Position numbers and translations under genes: made by a program. Shown one piece after another: positions 1 through 11,256 of a stretch of DNA of 64,000 nucleotides (position 1 is the stretch's first letter; every line of letters starts with the position of its first letter). The stretch is from Saccharum officinarum (taxonomy: Eukaryota; Streptophyta; Magnoliopsida; Poales; Poaceae): contig CM036191.1 of the NCBI GenBank assembly GCA_020631735.1, forward strand, positions 38,113,335-38,177,334, given 5' to 3'. The notes under the pieces were generated by a model. It was not told the origin of the DNA. It made no database searches and was given only the letters and a program-made list of their open reading frames with translations.

Positions 1-61
1 CTGGTGCATCATGAGTTGTATCAGAAGACACGTGATTCACCCTTCCAGTACCAGATTGCCT

Positions 62-1111
62 CTAGTTGCTCTTCTGGCTCTGAGGAGTCTGCTGGTTCTG
101 CTTCTCAGGACAATGGTAAGACATATGCCCCTCTTTACCACAGACAAAACATCTAGTAGGCGTGCTGGGAGCACTATTCTTCATGGGGGTAACATTGGAA
201 TTTCCAGTGCGAGGAGTCTGTTGCCCAATCTGCTGATACTGTTGACGCTGTGGATATGATGAACGCTGTTGTGACTGATTACTTTGCCAATTCTGGGACC
301 ACCTCTGATTCGGATTACGATTCCACTGGCTAACCGGTCCCTGAAACTTCTGATGGAAACCATGCTGAGAATTAGTGCGCTGACGGTTGTTGCTTCCTGA
401 GCTTTGTACCTTCATCTTCCTCTTCCTGTCCATCTCTCTGCGCTCATTATCAAGCACAATAGCTTTATTTACCAGCTCTTGAAAACTAGCATAGTTGTTC
501 CCCTTCAACTGCAAGCGAAGATCATAATAAATTCCCTTCAAGAAAAGACGCTGCCTATCTGCATCTTCCCTCACTTCATTAGGAGCATAGCGAGCCAACT
601 GGGTGAATCTGTCATGATATTCACTAACGCTCATCTGTCCCATCCTAAGGTTTCTGAATTCTTCCTGCTTCAGCTCAATTATACATTCAGGAATATGACG
701 AGCTCGAAAATCTCTAACAAACTCATTCCAAGTGATAGGAGGAGCATTGTCAGGGCGTGCAGCTTGATACGACTCCCACCAAGTCTGAGTTGTCCCCTGT
801 AACTGACCAGATGCATATAACACCTTCTCCATATCATTGCATTGGGCTATATTCAGCTGTTTCTCCACTGCCCTCACCCAATCATCTGCCTCTAAAGGAT
901 CAGCAGCATGAGAAAACACTAGAGGGCGTCCCTTCAAAAATTCCCCACGCTTATCCCTCACTTGCATAGGCGGTGGTCCTCCTGCAGGGGGATTGTTCTG
1001 CATGTGCTGCATAAACATCTGCATCATCTGGTTCTGAGTTTGCATGAGTTCCTCCATAGTAATGGGTGGGTTAGCACCTCCACGACCTCTGCCACGACCT
1101 CTGCCTGACAT
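62..1111 (-). CDS. gag: Gag polyprotein of Tekay-A
   Basis: This 349-residue retrotransposon capsid protein packages the element RNA in the cytoplasm. It begins with a short Arg/Gly-rich stretch, followed by a Gln/Met-rich segment, then the central gag domain (about residues 60-230). The Gln/Asn/Ser-rich tail ends in a CCHC zinc knuckle (CFVCGKEGHMSYHC, near residues 322-335) that binds nucleic acid. The ATG is preceded directly by a pyrimidine-rich stretch and CAG, like a 3' splice site. The ORF ends at a UAG after which the same frame stays open toward protease. From residue 49 on it is identical to the gag at 41636-42541. It is intact here, whereas the other copy has a frameshift. Confidence 0.9.
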   Translation of the reverse strand: MSGRGRGRGRGGANPPITMEELMQTQNQMMQMFMQHMQNNPPAGGPPPMQVRDKRGEFLKGRPLVFSHAADPLEADDWVRAVEKQLNIAQCNDMEKVLYASGQLQGTTQTWWESYQAARPDNAPPITWNEFVRDFRARHIPECIIELKQEEFRNLRMGQMSVSEYHDRFTQLARYAPNEVREDADRQRLFLKGIYYDLRLQLKGNNYASFQELVNKAIVLDNERREMDRKRKMKVQSSGSNNRQRTNSQHGFHQKFQGPVSQWNRNPNQRWSQNWQSNQSQQRSSYPQRQQYQQIGQQTPRTGNSNVTPMKNSAPSTPTRCFVCGKEGHMSYHCPEKQNQQTPQSQKSN

Positions 1112-1816
1112 CTGTTTCCAAAAACACAGAAATTGAAACTCAGTACGATCCGAGATGATGTATTCAATAGATAAGCAAAATCTGATTTTTCTGGGCGAAC
1201 TCCAATTTCAGCAACTCAGTAAAACTGTCATATCTCGAGCTACAGACGTCCAATTCAGATGATCTTTACATGGTTGGAAAGCTTACCAAATTATCTATAA
1301 CTTTTATTCACAACACTTTTTCTGATTCTGTCAATAAATTGGCCAAAAACTGAACTTAACTGAAACTGTTTCAGAATTCCAGACTGTGCAGTAACTCCAA
1401 CTTGGAACAGGTATATCTCTTAGCTCTTAATAGATATTAAAATAATTCTTGCGGGGTTGGAAAGGTATAGAAGTCTGATTATTCCCAGTAAAATTTCTTA
1501 AATTTCTCATGAACGGATTTTAAGTTATTCCTAAAACATCCCAGACTGATCCAAAAATCAGCAAAGGACAGAACTAAGTTAACCTCATATTCAACTAATA
1601 TATTTTGATCAAACTTAATATTCTTAACCATGGAACTTGTAGGCATGTCTACAAAACTCCAGCACACATTACAAAGATCCAAATCACACATTATCATAAT
1701 AACAATCCATCAATCACACAATTGTTCACACCACAAACTGACTCTTAAAACAAACCAAACTTAAAATTAACTCGCAACTACTATCGTTCTTATTACATAG
1801 GGATTTTTCCTATTTC
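1112..1816 (-). other. Untranslated spacer between the extra ORF and gag in Tekay-A
   Basis: About 700 bases with no usable ORF separate the upstream ORF from gag. The same spacer occurs at 40790-41492 (plus) and at 19104-19735 (minus, in Tekay-B). It contains a recognisable stretch reading GGAAAGCTTAC on the element strand and ends in a pyrimidine-rich run plus CAG immediately before the gag ATG. I see no other feature. Confidence 0.6.
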
Positions 1817-2521
1817 CTAATTAAGCTTCTCATAAATCTTGGGATGACCTAACTCCGCCCTTAATTGGTCAATCTCCTTATAAGCTTGCTCCTTAAGTTC
1901 TTTTTCCTTCAGCAACTCATCCTTCAAATCCACCTCATGGAGAGCCAATTCACGAGCTAATCCCACCGTAGCTTGTAAAGTCAAGGAGGAATCATCTGCA
2001 AGCGGCACGGTCCAAATACCCTTGTCATGTAAGAAACAAGGAAAATGCCGGAGTGCACCCTTTAACGTCTTATCCGAGCGTAGACCATGGTAGTAAACAA
2101 ATGCATTGAAAGCGACATCCTCCATGCTTATCTCCACGGTTGCCCGGCTCACTCTGGTAATGAACTTTGACTCCACCTTAGACTCCTTAGTGGTAGGATC
2201 CCTTTTCTTAACCCATAACTCCGTTTCCCAATAGGAATCCATCCATGGATGACTATACTCTGCACTACGATACTCCAACGTAGCTTCCCAGTCGTAGTAG
2301 TAGTTGTCCAAGGTTCTTGTCAACATGTCATGGAAGAAAGCATCAGCTTTAGGAACCATGATATGAAGCTTCGTAGTCCACCCCATAACTACATTCTCCA
2401 TTGGTGTATCACCAACTCTTGTTTCAGCATCAGATAGCTCTTGATCACCATCTTCATACGGCTCCTGAGGTTTGAAACGGGCAACGTACTGTGCAGCTGA
2501 CAGACGAGGATAAGGAGGCAT
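1817..2521 (-). CDS. Extra ORF upstream of gag in Tekay-A (234 residues, unknown function)
   Basis: This complete ORF lies between the primer-binding site and gag on the element's sense strand. I do not recognise a catalytic domain. The N-terminal third is acidic (DGDQELSDAE), the middle is rich in Trp/Tyr, and the last 40 residues are charged and look like a coiled coil (KDELLKEKELKEQAYKE region). The ATG follows directly after a TTGTAG acceptor-like sequence, and gag has the same arrangement. A second copy at 40097-40789 is broken by small indels near the gap, and Tekay-B keeps only its 3' end (about 19740-19853). Extra ORFs before gag are known in some plant Ty3/gypsy elements (for example Ogre). 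Whether this one is expressed is unknown. Confidence 0.7.
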   Translation of the reverse strand: MPPYPRLSAAQYVARFKPQEPYEDGDQELSDAETRVGDTPMENVVMGWTTKLHIMVPKADAFFHDMLTRTLDNYYYDWEATLEYRSAEYSHPWMDSYWETELWVKKRDPTTKESKVESKFITRVSRATVEISMEDVAFNAFVYYHGLRSDKTLKGALRHFPCFLHDKGIWTVPLADDSSLTLQATVGLARELALHEVDLKDELLKEKELKEQAYKEIDQLRAELGHPKIYEKLN

Positions 2522-2689
2522 CTACAAGATTTAGACATAGATTAGATAGAATCAATGTATTTTCGCAATAGAATAAAGTAGAGGAAGCTTAAAACTTTAG
2601 TAATTAACAAGGTGAAAAGAGGAAGCATGAATTAAGTGAAGTATGGATGCTATTAACGACCATTCTAGCTAGGCTCGCGTCCTACAGTC

Positions 2690-2710
2690 AACACGGCTCC
2701 GATACCAATC
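2690..2710 (-). other. Primer-binding site of Tekay-A
   Basis: Directly after the 5' LTR the minus strand reads GATTGGTATCGGAGCCGTGT, close to the initiator-methionine tRNA complement TGGTATCAGAGC used by most plant LTR retrotransposons. It marks the first template position for minus-strand DNA synthesis and fixes the LTR boundary at 2711. Confidence 0.85.
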
Positions 2711-5521
2711 TGTCACACCCATTTTTAAGGACAAAAATAGGATGCATAAAAGACTCATGTGCGCCCCAGGAAACAGTCGCACACATAAGTTGACAAATTA
2801 CAAAGTATCATCACAGTGCTTATTACATAACGAATAAGTATTTAAGACAAAGTCTTGAACGATAGGTAATAATAACTAATAGTAATTCTTCAGCGGAAAC
2901 TCCACACAGGGACACGGTTGACTGGTTGACACCAAGACTAGTACTCATTCCGATAATCTTCCTCTATATCTTCATCTGTTATGGTGGAAATAGCAAGGGT
3001 GAGTCCATGTCGAACTCAACAAATATAACACAGGGTTCATGAGGCTCAAAAAGGCTAGACATTGTTTAACTGCGTTTAGCTTTTAATCATATATTAGCAA
3101 TTGAGTAGCATCAAGATAAACCGCTTCCCATTAAAGAACCAATGATCAATTGTAATAAGGATAATGAATAGCATTAACATGAGCAAATAATAATCAACAA
3201 TAATTAAGCATGATATAACAGTTATGATCAACTATTCCATAAGAATCCCCAAGGCCGCTCGTATCTGTGAGCACGGCTAGTATACCAGTTTTTAACTCTG
3301 CGCAGAGGTGTACAATTTCACTGTGAGTCATGATTTCCAAATGAGTGGGGAGATCAAGCCCAAACACCCGAGAACCATATAAAGCCACTCAAAAGTTCGT
3401 CTAACAAGTTAGGGCCATTAGATTTACTCGGCAGGCAGATGTAGAACCCCCCTTCCCTGTGGCACAACAACCGCAGCCTATACACACTAGGCCAGGGGCT
3501 CGCACTACACCCAACGTGGCAAGCCTTTCTTACGCCATTTAAGGTAACCACTAACAAGCTAGAAAAGGTCTCTTGAACAACTAAAGCCAGAGCCATATAG
3601 CCCTCACAGCTGTACTGTATATCTCGGTTATCACTTACAGATAAGTCCTTATGGAGAGAAACCAGAGCATCAAAATAATACACATGCTCTAGCCCCCTTT
3701 TTACAGTAATAAAATCATCTTAATAGTTGATTGCTTAATCCATTAATCAAATTACAAGATCATTGTTCTTAGTTTAAGCACTAGCAGTAGCTACCCATAT
3801 GCATTCCCAAGGTTGACAAGAAATCAAGATAACAATCACTAAGTTATAATCTCTAAGGTTGTCAAGGTAAGCACATGCATATGTATGACAATTCAATGTA
3901 TAGGTAACAAGGATAGTCCTGTGTTATACTTGCCTTGATCAAAATTCTCCAAGTGATACTGCTGACTTGGCTCAAAGTAATACTCCGAATCGTCCAGATA
4001 CTGCTCACCTTCTATACTCGGTCATCAATCAACAACACACATGCATCCAATCAAACAAACACGAAGCAAACAAAGAGATACAATTAGAACAGTACACCAA
4101 CAGTAGCAAAACAGTAATAAAAGTTTATAAAACTCTTCTACACGTTTCTACGATCACACAGACGCAAAGATCACCAAATTCGGAGTTAAAACGTGAAAAT
4201 TATGAATTTTCTAAGATTTCCTATAGATAAATAAATACTCAATTATAAACTCAAAAAATAAATTATCAAAACCAACTGTACAACTACACTAACATGTAGA
4301 GCTCGCAAATACGAACCTAATGCAACTTGAACGGATCAAATCGGAGTTAAAACGAAGATTTTATGACCAAAACAATCCTAGTGGCAAAACTGTAAATACC
4401 TGAAAACGTATTTTTGACTTAACCGGGAGAAAATACGTTTTCAAAACACGAAAACGTCTTCAGGGTTTACGCTAAAGGACGGCGGGTTCTATAAGCTGAA
4501 AACCCAGGGACTCTTTAACAAAACTGCTCACGAAAAGGTATCTTCTAATCTCGTGCGTCCATCTAAGAATGGATGGCTACCAATCATCCTCGACCTCACA
4601 GAGAAGAGGCCGGCCATCTTCTCCAAACCCGGCCGGCGGCCGCCATGGCTGGCGCGAGCTGCTTGCTGGAAAGCTTCGGACCCACCTCATCCGACCATGA
4701 TTCGCCCCGCAACTGACACCAATCGAAAGAGAAGCTTAACGCGAATCCATCTATGCGGTACAAACTAGCTACGGTGGATTGAGCAAGGCACACGACGAGA
4801 GGAGGGCGGCGGCGCCATTACCGACTCGTCGGTGATCTTCAAAAGCTCGATTCGAAGCCTCTCCTACCAAAAGAAAAGCATGAGAAGGTAGAGGAGAAGA
4901 GTGCGGACTCACCAATGCAATGAAATCGGCTTCAAAAGCGCCTGTAGGCTTCACCCGCGCTCAACCGAAACCTCCAACTACCTCAAACCCTAAACCTCGA
5001 TTTCTCACGGTGGAACTCACGGTTTAGATGAAAAACGGAAACTAGAAGACCTATGCGACCTATTTATAGCTTCTATTGGCCGTGTTCGGGTAGGATTTCC
5101 CGGAAATCGCGAGAAGGGCGGCGGTGGTACTCCGGTTCGGAGTCCAGCTCAAACACGGGAGGAGGAAGACACTTATGACATGCGGACCCCACCCGTCAGC
5201 GAAAGGAAAAGGAGAGGTGCGGCTGCTGGACCCTAGGCCGAGCTGGGCCAAGACGCCGAGTTGGGCCGCCAGGTAAGAAAGGTAAACTGTTTTCTTTTTT
5301 TTCTTCTTTCTTTTCTTCATTTGTTTATTTTCCAAAACCTTTTCAAATAGAGTTTCAAATCCAAATCAAAATAAAATAAAGTCCACACCACAAAATAAAA
5401 TAAATGCAACAGCATGAATGCATCACCAAATATTCTTTTCTAAATTTTAATTTGCCCTTAATTGTTATCTAACTTATTTGAAATTCATTATTCCTAAAGT
5501 TTAGAATTTTTGGGTGTTACA
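2711..5521 (-). repeat. 5' LTR of Tekay-A (2811 bp)
   Basis: The ends form the short inverted repeat TGTAACACCC / GGGTGTGACA. The length equals that of the LTR at 45952-48762. It differs from that LTR at scattered sites but agrees with the partial 5' LTR at 38931-39909 at six or more of those sites. It carries a TATA box (5061-5069), a GC-rich transcribed part, and a strong donor-like site (GTGAGT, minus strand, 4908-4913). Small ORFs within it are shadows. Confidence 0.92.
5061..5069 (-). promoter_or_regulatory. TATA box of the Tekay-A LTR
   Basis: The minus strand reads AGCTATAAATAGG, with GGCCAAT about ten bases upstream. This is a good match to a plant core promoter. Transcription would begin about 30 bases downstream, leaving a leader of more than 2 kb inside the LTR. 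The same motif is at 46406-46414 in the other copy. Confidence 0.6.
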
Positions 5522-6607
5522 ACTAGCAGCACCCCGCGTAGGCTCCACTAACCGGTCTGTGGTCTAGCTTCCACAAGCTCTGGTCCAGTTCCATCAACAT
5601 GTGGCCCGGGAATCGTCCTCTCCTGGCTCCACTCCTAGCTGCTCGTCCTCCACTATAGGCCCCTGCACCTTAGTCGCACGCCTTCGTGGCCGGAGACTAG
5701 GGGTAGTGGACTTCCCTCCCAGCTACTACTACCCCATGGCTGGCATGCCGTCCTAGGACATGCAGGGCCTCACCTCCTCATTGAACACTGTGTCGCTGAC
5801 TCCGCCTCAGCAACATGACTGGATCTTCGACAAACACGCCACCTCGCATATGACCTCTGATGTTGGTACTCTCTCCCACACCTCTTCCCTATAGTATCCT
5901 ACTCCACCTTTCATTGTTGTTGGTAATGGTGCTTTACTACCCATCACCTCCACTGGCACAACTCATCTTTCTGGTTCATTATGTCTTAATAATGTTCTTG
6001 TTTCTCCTAGTCTTATTAACCCGATTTCCATGTGCTAGTTCACTTTCGACAACAATTGTTTTGTTGAATTTGACCCTGCTGGTTGTTCTGTGAAGGATCT
6101 ATAGTCCTAGAGAGTGATCACCAGGTGCAATTGCTCCAGTCCGTTCTACCCTCTTCGCCCATCTGGCGTGCCATCACTTCCTGCTGCACACCACATCCAA
6201 CTTGGTTTAGCACCAATGCACCAAACATATTGAGATTGATCTCCACTTTGTTTGGAAGTGTGTTGCCATTGGTGCTGTCCACATCCTCCACGTGCCGGCG
6301 TTGTCCCAATATGCCAACATCTTCACCAAGGGTCTGTCTTCGACGGTCTTTCCGGAGGTCTGGCCCAGTCTGAACGTCTGTGGCGACTCTCTGACTAGGG
6401 GGATTAGCCAACCGCATATAGGCGCTTGGGCCATTGCCCCCATTATGGCTAATTATAGATTGATTGATATATATTATATTAAGCAAGGAGATCCTGCAGT
6501 GGTCATGATTCTATAAACCAACAAGTGGTTCTCCTTGCCTATATGTGTACCCTGCCTATTGGCCTCCTAATCAACCTATCAATTTCCGGTGCCATATCTT
6601 GCTTTCA
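5522..6607 (+). mobile_element. copia-B, 3' half: protease, RNase H end and 3' LTR, internally deleted
   Basis: A degenerate Ty1/copia element in which several stops and frameshifts interrupt every frame. Around 5810-6090 it encodes a copia protease signature (WIFDKHATSHMTSD; the usual DSGATSH is altered). From about 6196 it jumps to the C-terminal end of RNase H (TKHIEIDLHFV and SQYANIFTKGL), so integrase and reverse transcriptase are missing. A purine-rich tract at about 6395-6403 precedes an LTR of about 200 bp ending at 6607. The 5' half of the same element is at 48763-50238 on the other strand. The Tekay-A insertion between the halves has target duplication ACTAG. Confidence 0.8.
6404..6607 (+). 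repeat. 3' LTR of copia-B
   Basis: It aligns by eye with the reverse complement of the 5' LTR at 50047-50238: the CATATAGGCGCTTGGGCCAT core, then the GATTGATTGAYAT and CAATTTCC...CCATATCTTGCTTTCA segments. It is more diverged and has small insertions, so this element is old. The flank after it (ATGAC) differs by two transitions from the ACAAC before the 5' LTR. Confidence 0.75.
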
Positions 6608-7620
6608 ATGACATCGTTTCTTGATAGCCAAATAGACCCGTTAGTAACAGAATGTTATTTCCCTCCCCACCCTATTTATATCAATCACCAAATAAGTTCT
6701 CCGCATTTAAAGGTGGAACAATACCAAACATAATATACAAAATCCGCCAAAAAATCTAGCATTGTGACACTCAAAAAAGAGATGTTGAATAGTCTCCATG
6801 TTACTAAAAAACAGCAATAAGTACTCCCATGCTAATTCCTAATAGCTAAGTTATCCTTTTGTTAATATCACCTCCTTTTTGAAGAACCACAAGAAGATTT
6901 TTTTTTATCTTCAAAGTAAGTTTCATCTTCCAAATTCCTTGTGAGACCTTGATGCCATTGTTAATTAGGTAATGATACATTGACCAAACTGTCAAAGAAC
7001 CATCCTGACCCCAAGATCAAGTGATAGTATCATTTACATCAGGTAATTCAACATCAACAAGGCAAGAAACTAGATTATTCCATTCTAGGAGGTTATTCCC
7101 TATTAGTGGCCTTCTCAAAGAGACATTTAGGGGAGCTGTGCTAAAGATCTTGAAAATCGTGGCTTGTTTCTTGCGAACTATGTTGAAAAGGTTTGGAAAT
7201 CTATTTTTTAGAGGTTGGTTCCTAACCATTTGTCCTCCTAGACCTTGAGTTTGGTTCTATCCCCTAACTTGAACTTCACTAGAGTTAAGAACTGGCCTTT
7301 CACCTCCCTTAACCCCGTCCAAAAGCTGAGAATCTCCTGGTCGTTTACTTACCTAGATAAGAGTCTTATTGTTAATATATTTTTTTCTTAAAATGTGCTA
7401 CCAAACTCCCCTTTCATTAAATAGTTTGAAAAGCCACTTACTCGATACACATTTATTTTGAATCTCTAGGTTTAAGTTTTGAAGCCCTAAACTGCCTTGC
7501 TCCTTGGTTGGCAAGCTAAGTCCCATTTTTTCACTAGTCTGTATTTCTTTTTGTGTGGTCACCATAGACCTAAAATATTATATCTTCTTGAGAACAACCC
7601 CTCGAGGTATCTCAAAGAGA
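6608..7620 (-). mobile_element. LINE-1 ORF2 C-terminal fragment with reverse-transcriptase zinc-binding domain
   Basis: On the minus strand, broken frames read like the 3' end of a plant non-LTR retrotransposon ORF2. Examples are KKKYRLVKKWDLACQPR near 7530, a FQTFST / PLNVSLRRPLIGNNLLEWN block (about 7090-7230), and a degenerate zinc-binding block ending ECHNARFF near 6760. It ends at 6608 at the words WLSRNDV. The same reading resumes at 50239 with VYDNCRPKT, showing that copia-B interrupted it. Many stops mark it as dead. Confidence 0.75.
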
Positions 7621-8110
7621 GCACGTGCCATTATATTAAGAAGAAAAATAGGATAATAACCATTAACAAAATCATACACCGATAGCACTCCAATTACAAA
7701 GAAAACATATGCCCTGTTACAAGAGAAACAAACTGACCATGACCTAAACTTAACTCTCTCTTAGCACAATGGCAAGGAGGTGATTAGTGCCTCGTGCCCC
7801 AGCCAAACCCCAATACTGCAGCTCCTTGCTAGCGAGTAACAGAACACTAAATACGCATTTGTTGCGAAGGTTCTATAAAGTCCAAGCACCTAAGATGATG
7901 ATGAGGGAATTGAGGCCCCTCTTAATCTGATCCTATACAAAGGATGTTTCCCAAGGCTGAGGATTGATATATTATAGTCTAACTCTTCTTAGGAGAGTGA
8001 ACTAAAAATTCCAAGTAAAGACACAAGATAGAAGGAGACAATTGATGTTCTCCTCCTCTTGATCACAAAGGGGACATCACAAAGGATGTTGGAGACACCG
8101 TGCTATGGAC
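7621..8110 (-). mobile_element. LINE-2 ORF2 C-terminus and 3' end
   Basis: The minus strand gives CPLCDQ-type and EEENINCLL words near 8040-8100, then SLIIILGAWTL near 7880 and a LAGARG-type end near 7790, typical of grass LINE ORF2 C-termini. It is followed by a TTCTTCTTAATATAATGG tail near 7625-7650, the usual 3' end of these elements. Upstream ORF2 sequence continues at 9335, beyond an inserted block. Confidence 0.7.
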
Positions 8111-9334
8111 AGGGTTCCCGATCTTCTGTCAGGTGAAGATAACTATCGTTTTGATTGAAGCACGACACATCAATCCAGCTTCAGATCAAAATACTAGAAC
8201 CCTGCGACCTTACCACCACGAATCCTCTGGTTATCAACCGTGACACAATTCGGTTGACCTTGCCAAGAAGGATAATCCCTACAAAACAAAGAACACAAGT
8301 AATTACTCGAAGAACACAACTCAATGAAGTGACAAACTTCATATGTATGATTAAGATCATGAAAGTGGGGTTTTACAACCATTGACGGCGACTGTTGATG
8401 AAAAATTGATCTGAAGCAAAACCCAAACCCTAACTTAGGCTACAACTACTGAATATATAGTCTAAGGGGTGACCAAGGACACATATTCACATCCCTAAGG
8501 AGTCCCGACACGTTACAAGGCCTAATGCCCCAAAAATGGTGATACAGCACCCTGACAGATTATAGACGTCCACTTGTTTCGACTATTGCTATTGATTCCC
8601 AAGGAATTTTGATGTGGGAGTACCATTAGTTAGTTTATCAAATTATCTTTTCATCGATACATAGATCGTCAAAAATAGAGTTAGTATGCGACCTGAACAT
8701 CCATTTTAGTGCGGGTTGCACCTAGAGTCCAAGATGGACTTGGACTTGATCTCCTCCTAAGTAGGTGGCCAAGGGGAGGACGTCTAATGGCATCCTTTTT
8801 TGTATTCTCCATCTCCTCGGGGTGTGGTCCAACTTGGGCCAAGGTACCCAGGGTCAATGTCAAGCCCACGACGACGTTGTAGTATCTAGTAGAAACAGCA
8901 ACAACTTGTCATGATGATTTGAAGAACTTGCCGATGTGATATTGAGGTGACATCAGATCTAATTGAAATCTTATCCAACAAGTTTTCCATAAGTACTCAT
9001 GGACCTCAATTTCTCTCCAGATTAAAGAGTTATGGTCTTCACAATAGAGTATTGCTGGCCTGCTGGCAAACCGAATTTGAAGCTTTGATGAGCTTGTACT
9101 CCAAGATCGGTCCTATGCATGATGTATTCATGCTCCATCTATTGTAGAGGCCATTGAAAGTGCCTTCTCCATGTTTAGATCATCATGAACTTTATTCCTA
9201 AACACATTGAAGGTATCGACATTAGGTAGCAATAAATTCTTTTTAATATCATTATATGCAAGCACAAGAATGTGCTCACCTTCTTTTAACTTTCATGTGG
9301 ATGGGCATATCCATAGCTGTCAAGTCCTCATCAC
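8111..9334. other. Unassigned 1.2-kb block inserted in LINE-2
   Basis: LINE-2 stops at about 8110 after DRLA-like codons and resumes at about 9335, so this block is foreign to it. It contains AACCCTAACTTAGG and several stretches reminiscent of LTR-retrotransposon leaders, but I find no paired ends, no primer-binding site and no protein domain. No clear target duplication is visible. Short ORFs here are unsupported. Confidence 0.35.
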
Positions 9335-10026
9335 ACCACTTAGCAAGCCTATCTATCATCCAGTAGCTGTCTCGGACAACATGGCACATTAAAAACATGC
9401 ATTTGCAAGGCACCCAAGATTTCCAAATCCTCACCCAAGATATGAAACTAAAGTTCCCTGTAGAAGACCAGCATATGCAGACTTCGCGGAGTAGGAGCTC
9501 TCACAAGAGAACCAATAGATATGAGAGTCCTCAACCTTCAGTTTCAAAGACATTTTAGTGTAAGACACTCAGAGATGACCCCTATAGTCAAAGCTCTTTG
9601 AATATCATTAACACAAGCATGATTAGTGAGGGCCTCAAGTGCTACTCTACAATTTACTCTTCATCCTCAACCTCCGATTGCAGAGACATTTCAGCAATGG
9701 TGACCCAAAGTGTAAGATACTCAAAGATCACCCTTGCAGACAAAGCTCCTTGAATATCATTAACCCAAGCATGATTGCTGAGGGCTTAAGTACTGTTCTA
9801 CAGTTTGCTATTCTTTGCTTAGATACTAAAGCAAATAGTTGCGGTGCAAGGTCAACAATTCTTTGGCCATGGATCCACCTAACTTTCCATAAAAGAGTGT
9901 ATGCTCTTAGAGACCACAGCCATGGAGAAAAAAAAGCTTGAAGACAATTCTGAGTTTGAATGGGGAAAATAGTCCAAGGTCGACTTCGGTCTTCTCAAGC
10001 CATAACCACCTCATCTGAAGTGCCCA
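9335..10026 (-). mobile_element. LINE-2 ORF2 fragment with internal 152-bp tandem duplication
   Basis: Minus-strand frames read MRWLWLEKTEVD near 10000, then WIHGQRIVDLAPQLFALV near 9860, and SAKSAYAGLLQGT near 9460, all typical of plant LINE ORF2 before the zinc-binding domain. A segment is present twice (AATATCATTAAC at 9601 and 9753, offset 152 bases). The right end is cut by the LTR element that begins at 10027. Confidence 0.7.
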
Positions 10027-10423
10027 TGTTATGGGTGTTGGGCCTAGGACGACCCAGCTTGGGTTGGAGAGAACAGTACCTATGGTACTCTATCGAAGCC
10101 TATAGCGCTGTTTCTAAGGAAGGAATAAGGATTAAGAAAGAGATTAGATTAGATCAATTAGAGAGATTTGATCAGTTAGTCATAAGATTAGATTTAGGTC
10201 AATGAGGGATAGGTTTGGGATATGATTTGTTCTAATTGATTGGACCTTCCTTAGGTGGCCAGGAGTCCTCTCTATATAAAGGGAGGTGATGTACCAAGGA
10301 GGGAAGAGGAATGGAGAAAGAACAAACAATCCAATTCCCCTAAATACTCTAGTCTCCCTCCATGCCGACTTTTCCAAGCTTTCTTCTAGGCAATGGTTAT
10401 CCCCCAATGATCTAAGGATAACA
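10027..10423 (+). repeat. Candidate 5' LTR of the short LTR element
   Basis: It is bounded by the perfect 6-bp inverted repeat TGTTAT/ATAACA. Its first 60 bases resemble those starting at 11195, sharing TGTTATGG, TGGGCC, GTTGG and GAACAGTACC. Confidence 0.5.
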
Positions 10424-11256
10424 TCTATCAGATCGCTTTATTTTCGATGCAAACCCATGGCTTCTGCTGTCAACAGTTTACATGCCTTGTTGAGGGGCAT
10501 TGTCACCTCTCTGAGGAGCTCTGTGGTATGTCCACAATGTTCGATCGCCTAATGGTGCTACTCAAGGCGAAGGAGGAACATGAACGCCTGGCAGCATATA
10601 GGCAGCAACACGTGGACTCCTAGCATGCCGGTCGGTGCAGTCTCTCTGTGAGGAGAATGTCTATTATCTCCAGGGCCATCATCGAAGGAGCAGGCAGCAT
10701 TGTGCCTGCAAGCAGCAGGGTGAGGTTTCCTTGTCTGGCTGATGGTGTGGAAGATGCGTGTGCCACTCATGCTGGCGTTGCTGCAAATTGCAGCCTACAC
10801 ATACAACCTCTTCTGTTTGCCTATGCTTCCGATGACTCTGGTCAAAGTAGGAGTCTAGCTATGCGGCTTCCCTACTAGGCGATCATGCGCGGGATGACTC
10901 ACTCTTTGCCAAGGATTGTGGCGGCTATCTCGTCTATTCTAGTACTTGCAGTGGTATTGTTGGGTGGACCCAGTCTGCTAGCAGGCTGCTATGTCCTCCA
11001 ATCTTCAGCCCACATGACGCCAACTGTTGGACAATTTCCATGGGATCCAAGGGGACATAGATGCTGTCCAAATTTATTTCATATTTTAGTTTTAAACAAA
11101 AAAGGTAAGTGGAGATGCATAAGGCTTAACCCTAAGTCACGTCATGTATGTCTGTGGCAGCTAGTGGGCGAGTTGCTCCGAAAGGGGGGACAAGTGTTAT
11201 GGCTGCTGGGCCCAAGAGCCAAGGTTGGTGTGAACAGTACCCACGATACTATAGTA

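Larger units (their letters stand above)
1..5521 (-). mobile_element. Tekay-A: Ty3/gypsy chromovirus, 5' part, continues beyond the left edge
   Basis: On the minus strand this reads 5' LTR (5521 to 2711), primer-binding site, an extra ORF, a long untranslated spacer, then gag, and runs out of the window before the protease. The LTR ends are TGTAACACCC and GGGTGTGACA. The Tekay/Del assignment rests on the plus-strand copy at 38931-48762, which has the same gag and a pol ending in a chromodomain-like segment. The flank on the right (5522-5526) is ACTAG. The element sits inside the old copia element called copia-B. Confidence 0.9.

Noticed and set aside
4553..5335. Short ORFs in the GC-rich part of the Tekay-A LTR, repeated at 46094-46921
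   Set aside because: LTR shadows; no domain.
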